Shown here in pieces: positions 56,690 to 64,000 of a stretch of 64,000 bases of DNA (positions are counted from its first letter, which is position 1; every line of letters begins with the position of its first letter). Below the pieces are notes generated by a model. That model made no database searches. It had not been told where the DNA came from and saw only the letters and a program-made list of their open reading frames with translations. The DNA is from Angiostrongylus vasorum (taxonomy: Eukaryota > Nematoda > Chromadorea > Rhabditida > Metastrongylidae). The translations under genes and the position numbers were made by a program. Where the stretch lies: NCBI GenBank assembly GCA_018806985.1, contig JADANN010000364.1:1302001-1366000 (forward strand). Reading direction: 5' to 3'.

Positions 56690-57087
56690 TTGAGTCGTAC
56701 TATCGGCAAGCAACCAGGGCGTTCATTAAACTCGTTGAGGATAATCGCTTATTGCATCTAAAAGGTAAATAGCACTGGCAATTCACTACTCTTACTCTCA
56801 ATCTCTCTTTGGCAGCCACGTTTTCCTGCCTTTCAGATCAGCTAAAAGGATATTTGGTTTCACCTGTTATAGCTTTCGAATCGCCACATCGCACTTCGTC
56901 GATGAAGAATCATACAGCACGCGGTAAGTAACGTTTAGGATTTTAAAGAACATCTGGTATTCGATTCCACGACTCTTTCTGCACACTCATATATACGCCC
57001 GAAGTTCCTATCTCCGTCAACAGTGTAAGATCGGAGGCGCTGCCATATACGCTAAATTGTCGGAAATCAGTTGCGACGGTCAAGTGA
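56690..57087 (+). CDS. Exon-like pieces of an unidentified gene
   Basis: Three pieces join in phase: one ending 56764 (RQATRAFIKLVEDNRLLHLK, donor GTAAAT), 56837-56923 (QLKGYLVSPVIAFESPHR, between CTGCCTTTCAG and GTAAGT) and 57005-57087 (ISVNSVRSEALPYTLNCRKS, stop TGA). The middle piece has the best splice sites in this part of the window. The start of the first piece is not found, and other frames across 57005-57215 are also open, so the 3' end is doubtful. Family not recognised. Confidence 0.3.
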
Positions 57088-57219
57088 TTTGTTCTCATGA
57101 CAGCCGATTGACAACAAACGTCAACGACACGCATCTTCAGGGTGTCAAATGCACAACAAGAATTCCCCCTAACTGGATGGTCATACTAGTTTACTATAGT
57201 TCTGCAGAAGAATAATACT

Positions 57220-59300
57220 CAGCTTTTCGAGTTAATCAAATGAGCAGAGCCTGCAGTGCTAGGATAAAAGCATACCCCCGAGGACCAATGAAGATCTAAT
57301 GGGAAATATAAACATGTGCGGTATTTTCCCTTTGAATTGATATATTGAACATTTCAAAGTGAAAATTATTGTGAAAAAAATTGCCTTTTGTGTTACGAAA
57401 TGGGCCATGTCATTGGAAAACTGGATAATTTCGCTATGAAATGAAGGTCTGGACAGGTCTACGGAGCGCAATCATGAAGTCGACCAGCAGTCATATCATT
57501 GTATCAGAAATTTTCCCGACTAGAACCATTTATAGAGGATGCTTTAAAAGTTTTTGTCTTTTATGTGCTCTAGCCCTTTGCGAATGCCCCTCTTATGCTC
57601 AAGTTCCCAAATCGAATTCGCGTTGTATGATGAATAGGTGGAGAAAAAAACGGTTGCACGGCGCTCAAACATACTCGATGATAGATGGAGACTTGCTATG
57701 AATGGAAAATGCATGGAGGCCCTTGAAAATTAGTTTACACTGTGGTAAACTTTGCACGTATCTTTATGAATCAAGCGGCCAGATGTCTAGCGTCGATATT
57801 TAAGAGATTGTTCGCAGCGCTATCGTGTCATTTCTTAAAATGCACTGCTTCGAATACGAAAAAAAGGAAACGTTTGCCGAACGCTGACGTCAGACCGAAA
57901 GCAGCAACTAATTTAAGCGCTACAAATGTAAGGAGTTGAATTTGTTGACAAAAGTAGATAAGGTGAAAGGCAAATACGTGCTGTTTCATTTTCAACGAAG
58001 GTAGAACTGATGTACTAAAGCCTGTAGATCGATTTACGTTGAAGAATTTCTCTACACCTCACAGGGTGCCTCGCAGAAAAAAATGGCTTCATTTAATAAC
58101 ACTGTAACAGAATGTCGTCGAAATGGCCGATTATGGTCTTATTGAAGCAGAATTGATCCTTCTGAGTTCTTCTTGAAACAGTTCGCAATTATTCGATAGG
58201 ATGAAATTTGTAAAGTCTAGAAAGACAGGGACTCTAAGCAATTCAAGGTTGATTGAAGTAAAAACTCGTCTTAGTTCAGTCGTCGGTCATCCAGTCATCA
58301 CTGCTTTATATTTCGCTGAAATGCTTTAGCATGAGGACACTGGTGGTGATTGAATGACGAGCTTCATGACGCACACAGCACTTGAGTGCTGTTCGTCTTC
58401 ATTTTGTGAGTTTAATGATGGGGGGCCTTTACATCCAAGTTCCGTCCATGCTGCTCATCGTCAGTGCCATTCGTTTACATGTTGTGAGTAGAAAAATGAA
58501 GATATCTTGAATCTTCTCCATCCGTCCTGCCTTCATGCTGCCCATAGTGCCGTCAATTAGAGGCAAGCGCGCCACGCTCCCTATTCATCGCATTCGTCAT
58601 CCAGCTGCAAACCATTCGTCGCCTTCCTCTGTTAGCCCTTAGGTGTTTGCTTCTAGAAGATGTCTTTGTCGATAGAAGATACAAGGAGTGCATATCGTGT
58701 ATCTTTAGACAAGTGGAAGAATCAATGTTTATCAGTTCTTCATTTTTATGTCTTTTTTCTTCGCTTTTTTTTAAGTTTCTTCCAGCAAGTTTGCAGAATT
58801 AAATGAATGTAGCTAATGTAGGCTTGCGATAAATCAGTGAAATAGAAGCCAAAGGGATGATAACAGTAATTGTATTTTTTTAAATGGACCCAACTTACAC
58901 GTTGATCACATCCACCCCGACACTGAAAAGCGGTTTCATGGTTTTAGTTGGGCCTTAGGTTTCAGCATTTTCTTGCAGCTCTTAGTGACATTTTTTAGAG
59001 CAGTGCATTTATTTGTTTAGTTAAGGATAATCCATTTAAACTAATATTATTGAATATTTTGGTATCCGCTACTCCACCCTGGTGGTCCTTAATTCATATT
59101 CGTCACTTATTCATTATTAACTACGACTAACGTGGCAGTTACCCAAATCGAATTCACATAAACTTTTTGTCCTAGTATAAATGGAGAACTAGGCGGGAGC
59201 GAGACGAGGATTGAACATTCAACTGTGAGCGTGGTAGTGGGGCTTTGTCAAATTGGACTATAGCGCTGGAATACACAGTTTTTGCATTATCGACACTGAA
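57220..59300. other. Intergenic, no gene recognised
   Basis: ORFs at 57441-57701 and 57742-57939 lack domains. 58300-58640 is rich in TTCGTC/CATC words but not clearly tandem. Confidence 0.25.
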
Positions 59301-61195
59301 CAATAGAAATAGAAATGTCTCTTATTCAAGTCTTACTAAATCTTACATCTGGAGTGCCTCATATATCCGTTCTGCTTAAAAGCCACTCCATCTCGGGACG
59401 CAGACAGGGAGCAAGGGGGCGGTGTCAGATCGATCTACAGCCGCTGCCCCCTCCCTCATTCTCGCCCAGTCACGACATCACTCGGGTCCGCCAGCATCGC
59501 TTATTTCAGCAGTTCCACGTACATCCACTTTTCATAAGAAATGGTAAGAGGGATGTTCCAGAAGCCAACAAATTATGTTTTGACTAACAAATGTGTTTCA
59601 TTCATTGCTATTTTAACTGCAAAGTTGAGAAATTACTTAGAAGTTCGAACGTTTATAGAAATTTGTGAGGAAAAACTGGTTCTTTAAATGGTTGTGTAGC
59701 AAACACAGAGCCGTCGAATTTTTGCATTTCTCTTGGTTCTTCAAGAAACACGATAAGATCATCATTCATAGTCATTGCTTTCTGTGTATTTTAGAAATGT
59801 ATAGTTCAGTTAACTCCTTTGGCTGGGCTTCATCCAGGTCTTCCTCGAGAAGCCCTTGTTGAGATCTTCGGTGAAGGCTGAGGGCAAGCTAAGTAAGTTC
59901 ATCAAGCAGTAACTCCAAATGTCATCATGTTGCCTTTTCTGTTCACGGAGACGGTTCGAAGTTCTCCATTGGTTCGATATATCCTCCCTTTTCTAGAAAG
60001 GACGTCATTTGTTCTGCAAATAGAACATCTGAGTGATGGTAGCTACTTTGTAGAAAATTGTTCCAAATATTTTGCATCCCACATTCGGCTTGCTCCACCG
60101 TCTTCGAGCGGTCGGTCGACTATTCGCAAGATTGTTGCCGTCGCAAGAACTGCGATCATCCTAGAAGAATCCGAGTTTGATGGAGCCAAGTTTTTCACTG
60201 ATCCGCAGAGATCGACTACTGCTTTTAATTTCGACCAGAAACATCTGCGCACGACTATCTGAAGATTTCAGAGGAAATCACTATCGACCGGCATTTAACA
60301 TCTTGTTAAGGAGTGGACACAACAAATCCTCAACTTTGAACCAAACGTACATGCAGACTCTTTATGGATGACGGTTTCAAGACATTGAATAGAATGAAAG
60401 GAGTGCTTCATTCTGTACAATATGTGGAGATGAGAAGATGTATATATTTAATTACGAAAGTATTGGGTAGTCCAAGAGTTTTGTTAGACTTCAAGCTTTT
60501 ACTTGCAACTCACGACCATCGTTATTGATAGTGCTTACATGGTGATAGTAGATAGTAGACATATTCGACGACGGGACTTCTATAGGAGTCATAGGCGGCG
60601 CGAATTAGTGCCCTCTTTCAAATTTAAATCGACGTATCTTAACTCATACTGAATGCTTGTAGTAAAACTATTGGATTTACAAATCTTTGCCTTCAGGACA
60701 AAAGCTGTCTTCCTTATACCTTGACCAAATATTGATGTTCTGAAACCCGTGACTTATACTCCTTCCATTTTATTGCGTCGAAACATATCTGGAACAAGGA
60801 TGCAGCAGGTGAACAACTGGAATTCCGCCAAGCAGGGCATGATGATGTTCAACAATCAGCATTACACGTCTATGTTCGATAATGTACAGTTGTTGTTTGC
60901 AGCTGTCGCTCTTTCGTGGAAGATTCTGGATACATAAATTTCCTTACGAATTTTTTCGAAGTTTTGGTTCCAAATATATTTAGATCTAAAAGGGCACAGT
61001 ATAAAAAACTGTGTATGGGATTATGGGTTGGAGGGAAGTTTCTTGTATAATTCTATAAAGTTCTAAACTCCTGAAATACTCTAGTAAGCTAGACATTATC
61101 GTCAGTTGTTGGAAAACAGCTTCCACGTGGAGGGGTTGAAATGGAATCTCTCTGCCACTGATTCCATCTCGTTAGAGTGAGTTACTGTTCACTCG
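59301..61195. other. No gene accepted; some coding-like pieces
   Basis: A proline/arginine-rich piece near 59380-59540 ends at a GTAAGA donor. At 59927-60262 plus- and minus-strand ORFs overlap and are equally plausible, so neither is called. Confidence 0.25.
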
Positions 61196-61205
61196 CTTTC
61201 ATCAG

Positions 61206-61207
61206 CA

Positions 61208-61242
<35 letters not shown>

Positions 61243-61277
61243 AAGATAGAGAAAGGGAGAGTGAGAGAGAGAATAAA
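61206..61277. repeat. (GA)n microsatellite
   Basis: About 70 bases of GA repeats with AAAG and GATA interruptions. Confidence 0.95.
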
Positions 61278-61479
61278 ACATTCCATTTGCAATGCTTTAG
61301 ACGGCATTTCTTCATGCTTTTCCTCTTCGAAAAATGTCGCTGAATATCATCTATTATTAGTGTCAAGTTACTCGGTATGTGTCGCAGTGGGATCCAGTCA
61401 CAGGTTTTCTTTTTCTTTTCAAGAGCTCTTTAATCTACCTTACTAGACTTTCGGAGCTCCTGTTAAGAACTTTCAATTA

Positions 61480-61975
61480 AAAAGATTTTAATGAACACAG
61501 GTTCGGTGATCGAACAGTGGCATATCATAATCTTCTTTCGGAGCTTCGGTTTTACGCACACAGTGATTGGATATAGCGTTGCTGAGAATGATCTCTTCGG
61601 GTTGTTTTTCTTCATCCTCTCACAATTCAGAACTTATTTTACATTCTATGATCAAGACGAAACTTTCCATGGAAAAGGCAATAGTTCGAACGGTTGCAAA
61701 ACGAAATCGATGTTCAATCAACTCCTACCTAAGAGAAATAACACAGTTGATCTAGATATGTGCCTTGCCCCTTAGTGATTTCCGTGTCCAAGAGTGTTGG
61801 TGTTTCTTCCCGAAAAACTAGGTTGAGTGATGGAAACGAACTAGTAGAAATAAGGCTGCAAGCTTTGCACGCTTCCCATCTTTGCACCGTAGTCAAAATT
61901 TTCCGATATTGTGTTGCTGCTCTTTCGCAGCTCCCATCCTTGAATTTGAGCCTGCCATGGAAAATTTTTTGACAA
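61480..61975. other. No gene accepted
   Basis: Overlapping ORFs of 94, 62 and 70 codons on the plus strand. There is no domain or convincing splice structure. Confidence 0.2.
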
Positions 61976-62017
61976 AGAATCTCTCGTTAATTCGTAGAAA
62001 ACATTATTCCTATGAAT

Positions 62018-62260
62018 TAATAAGGCTTTCGGAGCTGGTCAATACCTAAAGCAGGCGCCATGCTTTTGACTTCATCACGATTCGTATAAATGATTAAATG
62101 TATACGTGGTCTAGACAGTGAAATGCAATGGCCTACCGATCAGTTAACTCTGCATTCCGGCGCAATGCAACGCTTGATTAACCTGGGCGCGGGATCGGTC
62201 AAACGATGGGTCCCGTAGGTATTGCAGGACGCCTCTAACCACTACGCTGTTCTCTTCTTG
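62018..62260 (-). repeat. SINE-1 copy, diverged
   Basis: AGGCTTTCGGAGCTGGTCAA at the 3' end, CGCCATGCTTTTGACTTC, GGGCGCGGGATCGG, and CTCTAACCACTACGCTGTTC at the A-box end. Confidence 0.65.
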
Positions 62261-62379
62261 AGCTTGCCACCTTTAAATGGGAAAGTTTCTAATCTTTACT
62301 TTTTGCTTATTGACTATCGTTTAACCTCAGCATGAAAAACCAATATATTTTTAAATTGTTTTGATCATAGCACGTTTTC

Positions 62380-62500
62380 ATAATACTTTTGTCCGGTCGA
62401 CGTTTCGGCACCTTCGTCTTCTTTACAGCCGCATTGATTTAAGTTGAATACCTAAAGCAGTATAGTTCTTTGTAGCCGCATCGACTCGAACGCAGCAGAG
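62380..62500. repeat. Motif-bearing repeat fragment
   Basis: TTTTGTCCGGTCGACGTTTC, GGCACCTTCGTCTTC and TTTACAGCCGCATTGATTTAAG: the recurring motif in minus orientation. Confidence 0.55.
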
Positions 62501-62681
62501 TGTGGCACCGTTCGAAAAACCTTATCTCAATCGGCAGTCACTTCGTTTGTAGTAATTTATCGGCTGTTTGTTTGAAATTTCTCCGGACCCGTGATTTTTT
62601 GGGTTTGAGTGATGTGTGTGGCATGGACAGATGTTAGGTTAGTGATTGCTGAGTGATGGCTTGCTCTTCAGATTCGATAAT

Positions 62682-62835
62682 ATGAGATTTTGGACGCTCC
62701 GAGAGAAGGTGTTCCGTCAGAAGAACATTTCGCATGGCAGTCTGGAGACGCAGCTACGCCGATGTCTCACCACCACCGACATCACACTGCTTGGCATCGG
62801 CCACATGATTGGAGCCGGCATCTACGTGCTCACAG
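62682..62835 (+). CDS. Cationic amino acid transporter (SLC7 family), first coding exon
   Basis: ATG at 62682, then MRFWTLREKVFRQKNISHGS, RRCLTTTDITLLGIGHMIGA and GIYVLTG, ending in phase 1 at a GTATTC donor. TTDLTLLGIGHMIGAGIYVLTG-type sequence is the first transmembrane helix of SLC7A1-4-like transporters, which carry arginine, lysine and ornithine across the plasma membrane. The cytoplasmic R/K-rich leader before it also fits. CTTGCTCTTCAG ends at 62671, 11 bases before the ATG, so it is a trans-splice or 5' UTR acceptor. The remaining exons are not seen before the window ends, implying a first intron of over 1.1 kb. Confidence 0.85.
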
Positions 62836-63059
62836 GTATTCTCTCGACCATAGGTTATGTACTATTATAGTTATCTATTACATGAGTAATAGATGTATTT
62901 TCTCTCACTCTGTTTTTAAAAAATGGAATCATTTGAAGTTTTGCCCAACTATTCAGAAATTGGACACTTGAACACACGTTTTGAAGAATTGTTCCACCTC
63001 TCCTCTCTTTTTGCAAACTTATTTTTTGTGTGTAAAGTTCTTTCTTTGTTTTTGGACTT

Positions 63060-63710
63060 TTGAGCATTTTCCCTCAGCAGAATGTTTTCTCCTCCGACAC
63101 TTCTGAATACAGCCAGTCATCTCCTAGTATGTCTTTTAGCTTTTTTGGCATAACGAAATAACGGATTCCCAAATCCTCAATATTCCTTGTGATCGCCTGC
63201 ATCATCTGCTTCCAGTTCATTCTTGAAGTAGCAGCATTTTTCGCTTTCGATTCGTTTCAATCGCTATTGAAGGTTATAGATCGAAAAACCCATTACCCAC
63301 TTTTGTTGATTTTGTCGCTTCTGCAGATTTTCAACCACTTGTGCTTTCTATTTCGTCTATGAATTCTTGGTATTTCCCACACATTTGAGACACGATACCT
63401 TCCAGATCCGTGTTTTGTTAAGTTGTTAGATGCTCTCTAAATCTTTCATCTAGCTTCATAGTTCCTCTAGTACTACTCGTTGGCATATTTGCTTGTCGTT
63501 CGTGGCCGCAACTTCACGACATTTGATGCAGTTTCTTTTTTTTCTTAACGGGTTGATTATCTGTGAAGTAGTTTTAGTCTTTCGAGGAGTGCCAGCTGTA
63601 ATAACAACACCGTTGCTGATAGCTTCGTACTTGGCCATCAAGTTCAAAGTATTGTGAAAAAGAAGGCTCCTGTCGTCATGGAAGCAGCCTCGATTGGGTG
63701 ATTTCAACAA
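63060..63710 (-). pseudogene. Decayed minus-strand coding segment in the transporter intron
   Basis: Reading downward from 63710: NLMAKYEAISNGVVITAGTP and KKRNCIKCREVAATNDKQIC, then in another frame MKLDERFREHLTT, LEGIVSQMCGKYQEFIDEIE, and then SRMNWKQMMQAITRNIEDLG and RYFVMPKKLKDILGDDWLYS. Several stops and shifts separate them. The pieces read as one lysine- and glutamate-rich protein. The family is not recognised; a transposon-borne gene or a retrocopy are both possible. Confidence 0.4.
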
Positions 63711-64000
63711 ACAGTTTCAGCAAATAGTTTCAGCTGTTTTATTTACTCAGTGTGACTAATAATGGAATTCGATGGGAGGGCAGGAAAAACAGCTTCGTCG
63801 TTGTTGGAAACGAGAATTTTTGCAGCTGTGTGTCTTCTCTTCATCGCTTTATCTGTTTATTCTCTACGACTCTAAGATTGTTACTCATGTTTTATTCCAA
63901 TCATATCATTTTCTTCGGGGCTACATATAGCTTTTCTGTCGAGTGTTGTTGGACGATGATTGTTGAAAATGTGTTTTTCCAACACTGAAAGCGGCACATC
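63711..64000. other. Window edge, no gene recognised
   Basis: A 78-codon ORF runs 63752-63988 on the plus strand without a domain. It does not match the expected second exon of an SLC7 transporter. Confidence 0.3.

Noticed and set aside
56943..57215. Longer 3' exon reading CKIGGAAIYAKLSEISCDGQ to a stop at 57213, and a minus-strand ORF over the same bases
   Set aside because: Three frames are open across this stretch. Only the reading ending at 57087 is in phase with the exon at 56837-56923.
58300..58640. Possible tandem array with TTCGTC and CATC words
   Set aside because: No regular period could be established by eye.
60043..60252. Overlapping plus- and minus-strand ORFs with protein-like composition
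   Set aside because: Neither strand has a decisive splice structure or domain, so a choice would be a guess.
61177..61446. 89-codon ORF with an RE/KE-rich segment
   Set aside because: The charged segment is simply the translated (GA)n microsatellite.

Overview
This 64 kb window is eukaryotic and reads as nematode DNA, most likely a strongylid (hookworm-like) parasite. That placement is inference. It rests on short GT-AG exons, a conserved ribosomal protein gene with a probable trans-splice acceptor 18 bases before its ATG, a ciliary gene of the RPGRIP1L/MKS-5 type, and many degraded RTE-type and Penelope-like retroelements. There are no operons with Shine-Dalgarno sites, no rRNA and no CRISPR. 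Gene density is low and most of the DNA is introns and repeats.

Region 1 (about 0.8-21.1 kb, + strand): at least twelve exons of an RPGRIP1L/MKS-5-like gene, 5' end outside the window or unrecognised. A C2 domain (831-2001) is followed by a serine/acid-rich linker (5852-7015), a proline-rich exon (16231-16335) and a C-terminal RPGR-interaction-type domain (16502-21094). Its introns hold an RTE fragment (2.75-4.4 kb, -), a near full-length but broken RTE element (8.05-11.46 kb, +), an inverted SINE pair (11.48-12.03 kb) and a Penelope-like element (13.2-15.0 kb, -). Splice phases agree across seven consecutive junctions (1317/1385 to 7015/16231), but four exons (1167-1317, 16502-16745, 16921-17018, 19987-20151) each have a one-base frame problem.

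Region 2 (21-36 kb): intergenic and repeat-rich. It has a 3' RTE end (-), a poorly understood 22-24 kb stretch, a second RTE lineage (25.5-26.0 kb), a broken RTE copy (30.5-33.1 kb), an AT microsatellite and several dispersed short repeats.

Region 3 (36-43.2 kb): the last four exons of an unidentified minus-strand gene (36009-36771), a fold-back element (36.85-37.2 kb), a TIR element (37.36-37.81 kb), coding exons of an unidentified plus-strand gene (38.7-39.2 kb), and two minus-strand RTE copies in tandem order, one lacking its whole reverse transcriptase core.

Region 4 (43.6-47.8 kb): ribosomal protein gene rpl-30 in three exons, intact, with a SINE in intron 1, another dispersed repeat in intron 2, and a second partial copy of exon 1 lying 0.8 kb downstream of the stop codon.

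Region 5 (47.8-64 kb): mostly intergenic. It holds an RT remnant (49.6-50.3 kb), exon-like pieces near 56.7-57.1 kb, and at the right edge the first coding exon of an SLC7-type cationic amino acid transporter (62682-62835), whose first intron carries a decayed minus-strand coding segment.

The best candidates for something not yet described are the repeat families: a tRNA-derived SINE with pol III boxes and a GGATAAA-type tail, a second tRNA-like family found as inverted pairs, and a fold-back MITE group sharing a CCGCCGAAACGTCAGC core seen at about a dozen sites in both orientations.
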